Assembly: GCF_018398875.1 (NCBI RefSeq)
Contig: NZ_JAGWDK010000017.1
Coordinates: 1 to 64,000 of the forward strand
Length of the DNA: 64,000 nt
Source of the DNA: Bradyrhizobium sp. sGM-13
GTDB lineage: Bacteria > Pseudomonadota > Alphaproteobacteria > Rhizobiales > Xanthobacteraceae
Reading direction: 5' to 3'
How positions within the stretch are numbered: position 1 is the first letter of the stretch; each line of letters begins with the position of its first letter. Below the pieces are notes generated by a model. That model saw nothing but the letters and a program-made list of their open reading frames with translations, was not told the origin of the DNA and ran no database searches. This document shows positions 27,394-35,702 of the stretch, piece by piece. A program made the translations under genes and the position numbers.

Positions 27394-29661
27394 TTAGGCT
27401 GTTCCTTCCAGGGCTGACGGCCGTTCTGCAATCTGCAGAGCGGCTATCCAGGCTTGTCCGAGGCTCAATCCACCGTCATTGGGCGGAACCTGCCGTGGCA
27501 GCAGCGGAGTGAGGCCGGCCGCAATGCAGCCGCGCTCGATTTCATCCGCGAGTACCGCGTTCAGGAAGCAGCCGCCGCTCAGAACGACGGCGGTAACGCC
27601 AGTTGTCCGCGCCGCGCGCGCGACCCAGTCAACGCAGGCAGCGGCAAACGTACCATGAAACAGCCCCGCTCCCTCCGTGGCGCCGACGTTGTCTGCAATC
27701 AAACGCGCAAACAGCGGGCGAAAGGACAGCACGTCGCCATCGATTATCCAGCCCGCTTCAAGCACCGCAGTCCGCCGCACACGCGCCTCGAGCTTCATCG
27801 CGGCTTCGCCCTCATAGCTCTGCAAAGTCGCGATCCCCAGCAGCGCCGCCGCTGCGTCGAACAGTCGGCCCGCGCTGGTCGTGGTCGCCACGCCGGGCTG
27901 ATCGAGCATTGACGGCAGACGCTCGGCCTGAGGCTGTGCTGCAAAGCGCGGCCTGATTTCGTTTTCCCGTCCCAGCAAGTGAAATATTGCGCTCGCCATG
28001 CGCCAAGGCTCGCGGGCTGCGCGATCTCCGCCAGGCATTTGCAACGGCGCGAAATGCCCGATCCGTCGAAACCCGGCGCCTTCGCACAACAAGAGTTCGC
28101 CACCCCAGTTGCCGCCGTCGGAGCCATAACCATAGCCGTCGAGGAGAAGGGCGAGCGTAGGCCCCGCAAGGCCATGCTCCGCGATGACGGCCGCAGCGTG
28201 CGCGTGGTGATGCTGAACAGCGACCAGCGCGCGGCCGCTTGCTTCCGCAAAGCGGGTGGCCGCCATGTTGGGATGCAGATCATGGGCAATGACGACAGGA
28301 TCGATGTCGAGGGTCGATGTGAGGTGCCGGATCGTCTCCTCGAAGAAGCGGATGCCTTCAGCCGTATCGAGATCGCCGATGTGCTGGGAGACGAAGGCCT
28401 CACTGCCCCGTGTGACCGTGATGGTCGATTTCAACGCGCCGCCGACGGCGAGGACGGGCGGCACAGACCTCGCAAGCCGGATCGGTTCGGGAACATAGCC
28501 GCGGGCGCGACGAATGAATTGGCGCCGCCCCGCCACCACCGCCACTACCGAATCATCGGCGCGCGTCAGAATATCGCGATCATGGGTCACAATAAGATCG
28601 GCGATGCCCGCGAGCCGCCGCAGCGCCTCCGCGTTGTCGATCGGGAGCGGTTCGCCGCCGGGATTAGCACTGGTGCTGACAATGACCGGACCTTCAGCCC
28701 CATGCCATGCACCTGTCGAACGAAGCGCATGGAAGATAAGGTGATGCAACGGGGCCGCCGGCAGCATCACGCCGACCCGCGACAGGCCAGGGGCTATCGC
28801 CGGCGCTAGATTGTTGCGCGACGGCAGGAGGACGATCGGACGGGCGACAGATTCGAGCAGTGGGAGCTCGGCGGCATTCGCCTCCGCAATCTCGCTGACC
28901 TGCTCTACGGAACCAACCATGACCGCGAACGGCTTCTGGTCGCGCTGCTTCCTCCTGCGCAAACGCTGCACGGCGTCATGGTTGCGAGCGTCGCAAAGCA
29001 GCTGGTACCCGCCAACCCCCTTTATTGCGACGATTTGGCCGCCATCGATCCCCGCGGCAATGTCGTTGATCCCATGACTGAGCCGAGGACCGCATGTCGG
29101 ACATGCAATCGCTTCCGCATGAAACCGGCGGCTCGCCGGATCGGCATATTCGCCCGCGCAGGCGGCACACATCGCAAACTCCCCCATCGCCGTGTTGCGG
29201 CGATCGTAGGGAAGGCGTTCGGCGATGGTATAGCGCGGGCCGCAATGAGAGCAGTTGATGAAGGGATAGAGGTAATGGCGGCTGTTCGGGTCGAACAACT
29301 CATCGAGACATTGCTGGCATGTCGCGGCATCGGCGACGATCCGCGTCGAGCCCCTCCCGTGTTCGCTGGCGCGGATTGAGAAGTCTTTCGCCGCAAGCGC
29401 ATCAATCTCCTGAACGGAGATGTGGTCGATCCGCGCCAATGGAGGGCTTTCGAGTGGCAAAGCGGCCACAAACTCGCACGTAAGGTCGCCCTCAACCTCG
29501 ATGATCACGCCATCAGGATCGTTGGCGACGAACCCGGCCAACCTATAACGGGTAGCGAGACCATAAATATACGGACGAAAGCCGACACCCTGCACGGCGC
29601 CACTGACGCGCACCCGCAGCCGCGTTCCGCCGCGGATGATGGCGTCGCCGCTCGCGCTCAT
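27394..29661 (-). CDS. hypF: Carbamoyltransferase HypF
   Basis: HypF makes carbamoyl-AMP from carbamoyl phosphate and ATP and passes the carbamoyl group to HypE. The 755-residue protein has an acylphosphatase domain (VSGAVQGVGFRPYIYGLA, ~18-100), two zinc-finger-like Cys4 units (CQQCLDELFDPNSRHYLYPF..CSHC and CAACAGEYADPASRRFHAEA..CPTC, ~113-190), a YrdC-like domain (IVAIKGVGGYQLLCDARNHD, ~212-390) and the Kae1-like carbamoyltransferase part with VQHHHAHAAAVIAEHG and LLLDGYGYGSDGGNWGGELL. Length and domain order are normal. The start codon overlaps the hypB stop by four bases. Confidence 0.97.
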   Translation of the reverse strand: MSASGDAIIRGGTRLRVRVSGAVQGVGFRPYIYGLATRYRLAGFVANDPDGVIIEVEGDLTCEFVAALPLESPPLARIDHISVQEIDALAAKDFSIRASEHGRGSTRIVADAATCQQCLDELFDPNSRHYLYPFINCSHCGPRYTIAERLPYDRRNTAMGEFAMCAACAGEYADPASRRFHAEAIACPTCGPRLSHGINDIAAGIDGGQIVAIKGVGGYQLLCDARNHDAVQRLRRRKQRDQKPFAVMVGSVEQVSEIAEANAAELPLLESVARPIVLLPSRNNLAPAIAPGLSRVGVMLPAAPLHHLIFHALRSTGAWHGAEGPVIVSTSANPGGEPLPIDNAEALRRLAGIADLIVTHDRDILTRADDSVVAVVAGRRQFIRRARGYVPEPIRLARSVPPVLAVGGALKSTITVTRGSEAFVSQHIGDLDTAEGIRFFEETIRHLTSTLDIDPVVIAHDLHPNMAATRFAEASGRALVAVQHHHAHAAAVIAEHGLAGPTLALLLDGYGYGSDGGNWGGELLLCEGAGFRRIGHFAPLQMPGGDRAAREPWRMASAIFHLLGRENEIRPRFAAQPQAERLPSMLDQPGVATTTSAGRLFDAAAALLGIATLQSYEGEAAMKLEARVRRTAVLEAGWIIDGDVLSFRPLFARLIADNVGATEGAGLFHGTFAAACVDWVARAARTTGVTAVVLSGGCFLNAVLADEIERGCIAAGLTPLLPRQVPPNDGGLSLGQAWIAALQIAERPSALEGTA

Positions 29662-30617
29662 GGCAATGCGTCACCGACGGGACGCCTCTGATTCGCAGCC
29701 TGCTTCCGGATCCAGGCGTAGAGCGCGGCAAAGCCCTCGCCCGTACGCGCCGAAACCGTCAGCACCTCAATGTTCGGATTGACGCGTCTCGCATATTCGA
29801 TGGTCTTGGCTGAATCGAAGTCGACCACCGGCGCCAGATCAATCTTGTTGATCAGCATCAGCCACGATGCGGCGAACATATCCGGATATTTGAGCGGCTT
29901 GTCTTCACCATCGGCGGTCGAGAACACCACGATCTTACAGGCCTCGCCGAGATCGAACGCCGCGGGACAAACTAGATTCCCGACATTCTCGATGAAGAGA
30001 ATACCGCCCTTGAGCGGCGGCAAGCGGCGATAAGCCTCACCGACCATCGCAGCATCGAGATGGCAGCCCTTGCCCGTATTGATCTGAATTGCGGGCACGC
30101 CGGTGGCGCGAATGCGATCGGCATCGTTCGAGGTCTGCTGGTCTCCCTCGATGACACCAACCGGGCGGCTATCCTTCAGTTCGGAGACGGCGCGGACGAG
30201 CAGCGAGGTTTTGCCGGCGCCCGGACTGGAAACAAGATTGAACACGAGCAGGTCATCGGTCAGGAAGCGCGCGCGGTTGTCGGCGGCGATCCTATTGTTC
30301 TTGCCAAGGATGTCGCGCTCGATCCGAATGGTTCGCTCGCTGCTCATACCCGCGATCTTCAAGCCGGCCGGATCGGCACCGCAATCCACAAGCGCCCCTC
30401 CGCCCTGAGCATGTTGATGGCTATGATCATGATGGTGATAATGGCCGTGGTGATGGTTGTGAGAATCATGCACGTTCTGACCGCTATGCACATGATCACG
30501 GTGGTGACCGTAGTGATCATGCGCATGATCATGGTGATGGCCCTGGGTTTGCGCACCTTGCGCGTCGGCGCGTTCGATGGAGGGCGTTCTTTCGCTACAG
30601 CCACATACGGTACACAT
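29658..30617 (-). CDS. hypB: Hydrogenase nickel incorporation GTPase HypB, with His-rich region
   Basis: HypB is a GTPase that, with HypA, inserts nickel into the large subunit. From MCTVCGCSERTP (start codon overlapping the hypA stop) the 319-residue protein has the N-terminal CxxCGC nickel site, a His/Asp-rich stretch of about 45 residues (~25-75, including HNHHHGHYHHHDHSHQHA), and a G domain from ~100 with P-loop VSSPGAGKTSLL, IEGDQQTSNDADRI, GCHLDA, ENVGNLVCPAAFDLGE and NKID. Rhizobial HypB proteins with such His runs also store nickel. Confidence 0.97.
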   Translation of the reverse strand: MCTVCGCSERTPSIERADAQGAQTQGHHHDHAHDHYGHHRDHVHSGQNVHDSHNHHHGHYHHHDHSHQHAQGGGALVDCGADPAGLKIAGMSSERTIRIERDILGKNNRIAADNRARFLTDDLLVFNLVSSPGAGKTSLLVRAVSELKDSRPVGVIEGDQQTSNDADRIRATGVPAIQINTGKGCHLDAAMVGEAYRRLPPLKGGILFIENVGNLVCPAAFDLGEACKIVVFSTADGEDKPLKYPDMFAASWLMLINKIDLAPVVDFDSAKTIEYARRVNPNIEVLTVSARTGEGFAALYAWIRKQAANQRRPVGDALP

Positions 30618-30958
30618 CAATCGACCTCCAGCTCTTTCACCTGCATCTCTTCGCCCCCGGTCATCTGCAGCTGATAGCTGCCGCAGCAGGGACACGGCTC
30701 ATCGCGCTGCGCAATCTCAACACTCCTCGAACAGGCCATGCACCAGGCGACGCCAGGCAATTCGATGACCTCAATAACCGCGCCATCGGCGATGGTCCGC
30801 GCGGCAACGGCCGCAAAGCAGAACTTCATCGCTTCGGGAGCGACATGGCTGAGCGCCCCGATCTCCAGACACACGGTCTTCACCCTGGAAAACGATCGCC
30901 GGCGCGCCTCCTCCTCGATGATCTCGACGATGCCCTCACAAAGCGCCATTTCATGCAT
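30617..30958 (-). CDS. hypA: Hydrogenase nickel incorporation protein HypA
   Basis: HypA hands nickel to the large-subunit precursor together with HypB. The 113-residue protein starts MHEMALCEGIVEIIEEEARR; the MHE N-terminus forms the Ni site and requires this exact start. The zinc site has WCMAC and CPCCGS pairs. Its first eight bases overlap the end of hupK, and its stop overlaps the hypB start, consistent with a single polycistronic message. Confidence 0.95.
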   Translation of the reverse strand: MHEMALCEGIVEIIEEEARRRSFSRVKTVCLEIGALSHVAPEAMKFCFAAVAARTIADGAVIEVIELPGVAWCMACSRSVEIAQRDEPCPCCGSYQLQMTGGEEMQVKELEVD

Positions 30959-32048
30959 CGCCAATTTCGCGAAAATTGAGAGTGAACCCGACGCAAGGGT
31001 CGAACGATGCGACCATCGAGCGAACCGCACCCAGTCCCCGCGGTTTCGCGGCCAGCACCGCGCCTTGCAGGCTGCGGACAAGCGGTCCGCGCGCGTGGAA
31101 ATTCCACTCGGTTGGGGCAAGAAATTCCAAGCGCAACATCTGCCCCTGACGATCAAGCTCAACCGCGTGATAGAGTCGTCCCCTTGCGCATTCGACCGCG
31201 GCCGCACCACGGCCCGGCCCCAGCCTGTAGCTTTCGACGATCCCATCCTCCGCTGTTTCAACATAAGCACTGGAGCGGAGCCAAGCGTGCAGTCGCACGA
31301 TTTCCGCGATCCTCGCCTTCAGCCGCTCGGCCGGCCCGGACCGGCCTAGCGTGAGCTGATCACGCATCATTTGGCGCGCCCACGCACCTGTCTCGGGAAT
31401 GCGGCCCTCCAGGTCGGGGCAACGGCAAAATCCTGCATCATCCGCGAGCAGCCGTTCAATGACGCCGCGGTCGTCGGCAACGGACAAAAACGAGTGCTGC
31501 GTCGGCATTGGGTTCAACGCGTCTTCCTCGAGAGCCGCGATGCGAAGCGCGAGTGGGTTACCGAGTGTCGGCGCGCCGTCTTCGTTCGTTATGCCAAGCG
31601 CTGCCAGCGCAATCGGAACCCGCGCTGTTGCCTCGCGTCGAACCTGGCCGCAGCCGGGCTCTGAGCTGTTGAGAAGTGCCGATACCCCCTCCATCAGGGC
31701 GCGGATCGCTGCGGCGCTGGTGGTATCCAGCGCGAAATGCCCGACAAACAGGCCCCGCAGCAATTCCGCTAGCCGCTCGGCAACGACCATGGCGATACGA
31801 TGCTGCCGCGTCGCAAGGCTGATGTTTTCGCCGCGCGCCGCCTCGATCGCGGACAGGAATGCCACCTGGTGCGCGGCGGCACACAACGAGAAGATTCGCG
31901 GCAGCACGTTGAGCAACGAAGCGGCCGGCTTGCCGGCGAATAGCCGCGCCAGTGGCGGCCGGGCGCACGGCGGAATCTCGACCGCGGCAATTGCGTCGCC
32001 AGCAAGCGATACGGTAACATCGATCTGGTTGCGGACGGCGAGGCTCAT
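30951..32048 (-). CDS. hupK: Hydrogenase accessory protein HupK
   Basis: A 365-residue protein with weak large-subunit-like features (for example the ASFDPCVGFTLNF ending, which mimics the DPCxxC region of HupL but keeps only one Cys, and PRIFSLCAAAHQVAF resembling the RICGxC region). HupK proteins occur only with uptake hydrogenases and are thought to act as a scaffold in iron-site assembly under oxygen. It lies between hupJ and hypA and overlaps both by a few bases. Confidence 0.9.
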   Translation of the reverse strand: MSLAVRNQIDVTVSLAGDAIAAVEIPPCARPPLARLFAGKPAASLLNVLPRIFSLCAAAHQVAFLSAIEAARGENISLATRQHRIAMVVAERLAELLRGLFVGHFALDTTSAAAIRALMEGVSALLNSSEPGCGQVRREATARVPIALAALGITNEDGAPTLGNPLALRIAALEEDALNPMPTQHSFLSVADDRGVIERLLADDAGFCRCPDLEGRIPETGAWARQMMRDQLTLGRSGPAERLKARIAEIVRLHAWLRSSAYVETAEDGIVESYRLGPGRGAAAVECARGRLYHAVELDRQGQMLRLEFLAPTEWNFHARGPLVRSLQGAVLAAKPRGLGAVRSMVASFDPCVGFTLNFREIGDA

Positions 32049-32578
32049 GCGCGCCGCTCCGTCAGTACACCGTGCAAGAAATGCCGGCGGTCGAACGAAC
32101 TGATATGTGGCGCATCTGTCCCATGTGACGCCGCGCGATTGGCCGGCGACATCAGCGCCGCGAGCGCTGCTTCGGCGGTGGCGCGCGCGGACGCCATATC
32201 CTCGAACTCAAACATCGGCGAGAACAGTGAGTAGCTCGCGATCGAGCCCACGGGCACCAGGTCGCTGACGGTGAATTCGATCTCGCCGGCCGGAAATCGC
32301 AAGCGCAGGTTCGATCCCGGGCCCGGAGACGATTGCGAAATGCCGTCACGCATGGGTGTGACCACGTTCATGAACCAGGGCGTGACCATCATGCCGACGA
32401 TCCTGCCCTCGCGCGCGCGAAAGGCGATGGCTTCGACGCTCAAGGCCTCGTTGAAGATCGGCAGGTCGCGCATGGTGCGATCCGCGATATCCCGATAGGC
32501 TGCCGAGAGCATCTCGCCCCACGCCGACGCATCGGCGTGCATGCTCGTGCGGGAATGCTGTTCGCGGTCAGACGTCAT
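32045..32578 (-). CDS. hupJ: Hydrogenase accessory protein HupJ (HyaE/HupJ family)
   Basis: A protein of 177 residues from MTSDREQHSRTSMHADASAW; longer in-frame starts would run through hupI. Features include YRDIADRTMRDLPIFNEALS, VGMMVTPWFMNVVTPMRDG and RFPAGEIEFTVSDLVPVGSI with SYSLFSPMFEFEDMASARAT, all typical of HupJ ([NiFe]-hydrogenase assembly, HybE-like fold). It likely helps large-subunit maturation or holds it before assembly with HupS. The start overlaps hupI by 11 bases and the stop overlaps hupK by four. Confidence 0.92.
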   Translation of the reverse strand: MTSDREQHSRTSMHADASAWGEMLSAAYRDIADRTMRDLPIFNEALSVEAIAFRAREGRIVGMMVTPWFMNVVTPMRDGISQSSPGPGSNLRLRFPAGEIEFTVSDLVPVGSIASYSLFSPMFEFEDMASARATAEAALAALMSPANRAASHGTDAPHISSFDRRHFLHGVLTERRA

Positions 32579-32783
32579 CTTCAATCGCCATGAACTTCGA
32601 TTTGGGCGCATCGCAATTTGGACAACGCCACTTTTCGGGCAACCCGGCAAAAGGCGTTCCCGCTGCAATCTGCGTCGCCTCATCCCCCTCAGCTGGGTCA
32701 TAGACGATCCAACAGATGCCGCACTCCATGCGCGAGCCGTCTGCGATATCCTTCCGGACGCCACAATTCTCGAAGCTCGTCAT
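32568..32783 (-). CDS. hupI: Rubredoxin-like protein HupI
   Basis: A 71-residue rubredoxin with CGICWIVYDPAEGDEATQIA and WRCPNCDAPKSKFMAIEDDV, so both CxxC pairs for the single iron are present. The N-terminal ~15 residues are an extension usual in HupI. It is thought to give electrons or redox protection during maturation of HupS under oxygen. Its ATG overlaps the hupH stop (ATGA). Confidence 0.95.
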   Translation of the reverse strand: MTSFENCGVRKDIADGSRMECGICWIVYDPAEGDEATQIAAGTPFAGLPEKWRCPNCDAPKSKFMAIEDDV

Positions 32784-33652
32784 TCGAAGTAAGCTTTGAT
32801 GATTTCTTGCAGGCGTTCGGCGGAATCCCAGAAATCTTCCTCGGCGGCCAACGCAGCCGTTGGCACGCCGCCGACCTCCAGCGTATCCAGAATGATGGTG
32901 TCCATGGCATTGAAGAACTGCACCGACCAGACGTTCCGGATGCCCGTCGCAAGCACTCGGCAAGTCCCGTAGCCGCGCGAGCTGAGCTGGATCGGCCCGT
33001 TGCCGACGCTTTGCTGCAGAAACGCCTGGTCGACCGGGCTCATCGGCAGCAGGGTGAAGTTGATGATCTGCGAGCGCATGTCCGGCCGCCAGGCCAATGC
33101 CCGCTCGCGGATTTCCGCGAGCACCGGCAGCACGTTCATCGCGCCGTCCGGTGCCGCGCCGATCATGAGATCGCTCGACGTCAGGTCGGTTGCGGCGCGC
33201 CGCACGATCTCCGGGATCGCACCGACCTCGACATATTCGTGTGCGGCGTCGGTCTCGATGCGCACGCGCCAGATTCCCGCAAGTACCGATTCCTGGATTT
33301 GCGCCACGCGGCCAGCCGGCAGCGCCACGACGCCGGCGAGCTCGCCCTCCCCAAGCACGTCCGCAATCAGCTTGCGCTCGAGATCGCTGAGATTCCCGAG
33401 CCTGAACAGCTGCGTCGGTACGTCGCTCTTCTGGCCGGCAGCGGCAGCCGCGACGGAAGACAACAGCGCGATGGCACTCGGACAGTTCCTTGCCAGCTCG
33501 ATGCCATTGACCGAAGCGGGCCTCGCGAGCGCACCCGCAGCCGTCAGCCCGCTATGGGCTGAGTCGAGACTTTCCGCGGCGATAGGAAACACGCTCATCG
33601 GCTGCTCGCATTTTCTCGGCGCTATGGGGCGCGACCCGGAAACCTGTTTCAT
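32780..33652 (-). CDS. hupH: Hydrogenase expression/formation protein HupH
   Basis: A protein of up to 290 residues. The ATG at 33652 has only a weak ribosome binding site; an internal ATG at 33598 is an alternative giving 272 residues. Recognisable HupH regions are LERKLIADVLGEGELAGVVA, VLAGIWRVRIETDAAHEYVE, DMRSQIINFTLLPMSPVDQA and YGTCRVLATGIRNVWSVQFF near the C-terminus. HupH proteins help process HupS with its Fe-S clusters. About 400 bp separate it from hupF upstream, where hupG would be expected. Confidence 0.9.
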   Translation of the reverse strand: MKQVSGSRPIAPRKCEQPMSVFPIAAESLDSAHSGLTAAGALARPASVNGIELARNCPSAIALLSSVAAAAAGQKSDVPTQLFRLGNLSDLERKLIADVLGEGELAGVVALPAGRVAQIQESVLAGIWRVRIETDAAHEYVEVGAIPEIVRRAATDLTSSDLMIGAAPDGAMNVLPVLAEIRERALAWRPDMRSQIINFTLLPMSPVDQAFLQQSVGNGPIQLSSRGYGTCRVLATGIRNVWSVQFFNAMDTIILDTLEVGGVPTAALAAEEDFWDSAERLQEIIKAYFE

Positions 33653-34055
33653 GATACGACGTTCCGTTGGTGTGCTGAGGGACGATGCTCAGACGCGCCA
33701 TTGGCGCGCGGGCGATCAATGAGCTTCGCAATGCGATCGATAGAGATCTCCCGGATCTTGGCGATCATGACGAGTGTCTTTCGCTTGTGCGACGCTTGCG
33801 GTCCCCACCTCGGACAGATGGAGCCGCGTCAGATCATGTTTCCCGGGCTGAAAGTCCATCAGCCGCCTCTCTGATAATCCATGGTTCTGCTGGATGAGGT
33901 GTAGCAAGGCGCGTGCCAACCATTGCTCTTTCGCGATTGCGTTCCCGCTCGGATCAGCACCTGCTCGACATATTCCACGTGAAGCTCGTTTCGGCTGCAA
34001 GTTTGGCTTCTGATTGGCAAAGATGGGCAGGCAGTGTCCGGGAGGCGGCGCCAGG
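33653..34055. other. 403-bp stretch between hupF and hupH; hupG not found
   Basis: Rhizobial clusters normally have hupG (about 140 residues, HyaE/thioredoxin-like) here. A minus-strand frame at 33716-34000 is open (KEQWLARALLHLIQQNHGLS then MDFQPGKHDLTRLHLSEVGT) but lacks a ribosome binding site and does not look like HupG. I therefore treat the stretch as non-coding or as a badly decayed remnant. It is the only large gap inside an otherwise overlapping operon. Confidence 0.6.
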
Positions 34056-34346
34056 CTAGCGCAGGTGCTCGGGCAGTTGCGGCTCTTGACCGATCAAGTC
34101 CGCAAAGAAACGATCACAATTGTCGTCATTGAGGGCCGCATCACGGCCCTCAAGCGCGTCCGCGATAAGCCGCGCTTCGTCGTCATCCAAGAGCCGCACC
34201 GCGGTATCGATATGGACAAGCACTTTGGCACCGACCGGCGGCTCGGAGAGCAGCATGACTGAGACGCGCCGCTGTTCATTGGCATATTCGCAAAGCGCCG
34301 ACATGCCGTCGGTCTCAATAATCGTCATTGGCAAGCCAAGGCACAT
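34056..34346 (-). CDS. hupF: HypC-like hydrogenase chaperone HupF
   Basis: A 96-residue HypC paralogue beginning MCLGLPMTIIETDGMSALCE, with the N-terminal Cys and a longer C-terminal helix (RLLDDDEARLIADALEGRDA, then CDRFFADLI) than HypC. In rhizobia HupF binds the large-subunit precursor and protects it under oxygen. It follows hupD with a 16-bp gap. Confidence 0.95.
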   Translation of the reverse strand: MCLGLPMTIIETDGMSALCEYANEQRRVSVMLLSEPPVGAKVLVHIDTAVRLLDDDEARLIADALEGRDAALNDDNCDRFFADLIGQEPQLPEHLR

Positions 34347-34362
34347 GGTAATCGGCGAGCCG

Positions 34363-34953
34363 CTAGATCGGCCGCGCCCTCCTCTCATACTTTGCATGGT
34401 CGATGTCGTTCGCGAGCAGACGCTCCGACTCCGGTAGCGGCGCGGTCCGCAGTTTTGCCGGAGAACCCCACTGCGCCAGCAGTTCGCAAGCCAGTTCGAT
34501 CGCAGGCGCAATCTGAGTGCGCACCGGAGCGGTCAGCGGCCCGCCCCAATCCTCCAGATCAAGTGGCTGACAGCCGATTAGAGCGAGCTCTCGCGGGCAG
34601 CGGCCAAGCAAGTCGGCCGCACTTAAGACCTCCTGGAAACCGGTCTGATGCAGGCTCACCTTCTTGGCGCCGGTGAATTTCGGCACCTCCTCGTCTCGCA
34701 CGAGTTTCAAGTGCCCGGGCGCGAGTCCATAATCGATGGCATCGAACGCGATCAGGCAATCGGCCTCCTCGAGAAAATTGACGAGGTAGAGCCCCTGCGT
34801 GCCGCCATCGAGCATGGTGACATTGTCAGGGACGTCGTAGCGGCGGTGGAACTGCTCCACCACCCGCACGCCGAACCCCTCATCGGCCCACAGGATATTG
34901 CCGATGCCGAGCACCAGGATCCGTTTCGTATTCTCCGGAGTTGGCATCTGCAT
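34363..34953 (-). CDS. hupD: Hydrogenase maturation endopeptidase HupD
   Basis: HupD removes the C-terminal peptide of HupL once nickel is in place. The 196-residue protein starts near RILVLGIGNILWADEGFGVR (the Glu is a nickel ligand), has MLDGGTQGLYLVNFLEEADC with the Asp ligand and VSLHQTGFQEVLSAADLLG with the His ligand. All three metal-binding residues are present. It starts six bases after hupC. Confidence 0.95.
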   Translation of the reverse strand: MQMPTPENTKRILVLGIGNILWADEGFGVRVVEQFHRRYDVPDNVTMLDGGTQGLYLVNFLEEADCLIAFDAIDYGLAPGHLKLVRDEEVPKFTGAKKVSLHQTGFQEVLSAADLLGRCPRELALIGCQPLDLEDWGGPLTAPVRTQIAPAIELACELLAQWGSPAKLRTAPLPESERLLANDIDHAKYERRARPI

Positions 34954-34959
34954 CGTCCA

Positions 34960-35691
34960 TCAATCGCGGAATTCGCGCTCGCCAGAAATGATCGAGGAGA
35001 CGATGCTCTGGCGCGACACGATGTCTTCCCGAACCGCCGTATAGATGTGGATGAGCGCAAACGTCACGATCATCCACAGGCCGAGATGATGCCAGGTGTG
35101 GACGTCCTGGCTGTTCGGCCAAATCGAAAACACCCAGCCGAACAGCTTGTACTGCCAGCTGTCGTTGCCGGTGCCCTGCGCGTACAGCGCAAAGCCGCTG
35201 ACGATCATGAACGCGATCGCCAGCGTAAACATGAAGAACATAGCGAGCTGGGCCAGCGGATTGTGCGCGACATATTTCTTCGGCTCGGCCGCAACGAAAG
35301 CGTACCAGCGAATCTCGTGCCACACCTCGCGCCAATAGCTCTTGCGCCAGAGCGGCACATAGAAAATCTGCTTAGCATGGGGGTTGCCCATGAACGCCCA
35401 GTAAATGCGGAAGAGGAAGCCGAGCGTGAGCACATAGCCTGCGGAAAAATGCGCAAAGCGGATATAGCCGAACAGGAAATTGTCGCTTGTCTCTCCCGGC
35501 ATGGTCGGTATCGCACTGCCGATGAAATAACCGGTGAGGCCCAACACCAGGATTGCCGCAGCGTTGATCCAATGCCACAGCCGCACCGGCGCCTCGTAGA
35601 CGTAGACGACGCCACGCTCGGCGCTGAGGCCGGAGCGTACCGCGTCGGCCGCGACAGCGGCGGTTAGCGCTTGCGGAGATTTGTCCAGCAA
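34960..35691 (-). CDS. hupC: Ni/Fe-hydrogenase b-type cytochrome subunit HupC
   Basis: HupC anchors HupSL at the membrane and passes electrons to quinone. The chosen start is the TTG at 35691, which has GGGAGG five bases upstream and follows the hupL stop closely; this gives 243 residues (DKSPQALTAAVAADAVRSGL...). Earlier starts would overlap hupL. Four membrane helices are visible, with haem-ligand histidines in RLWHWINAAAILVLGLTGYF, IRFAHFSAGYVLTLGFLFRI, and DVHTWHHLGLWMIVTFALIH. Length is normal for the family. Confidence 0.94.
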   Translation of the reverse strand: MLDKSPQALTAAVAADAVRSGLSAERGVVYVYEAPVRLWHWINAAAILVLGLTGYFIGSAIPTMPGETSDNFLFGYIRFAHFSAGYVLTLGFLFRIYWAFMGNPHAKQIFYVPLWRKSYWREVWHEIRWYAFVAAEPKKYVAHNPLAQLAMFFMFTLAIAFMIVSGFALYAQGTGNDSWQYKLFGWVFSIWPNSQDVHTWHHLGLWMIVTFALIHIYTAVREDIVSRQSIVSSIISGEREFRD

Positions 35692-35702
35692 TGCCGCCTC
35701 CC

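Noticed and set aside
30060..30674. 204-residue plus-strand frame with many Met and Val residues opposite hypB
   Set aside because: It is the complement of the hypB His-rich codons (CAT/CAC read as ATG/GTG), not a gene.
33716..34000. Minus-strand frame in the hupF-hupH gap as hupG
   Set aside because: The sequence shows no HupG/thioredoxin-like features and no ribosome binding site.
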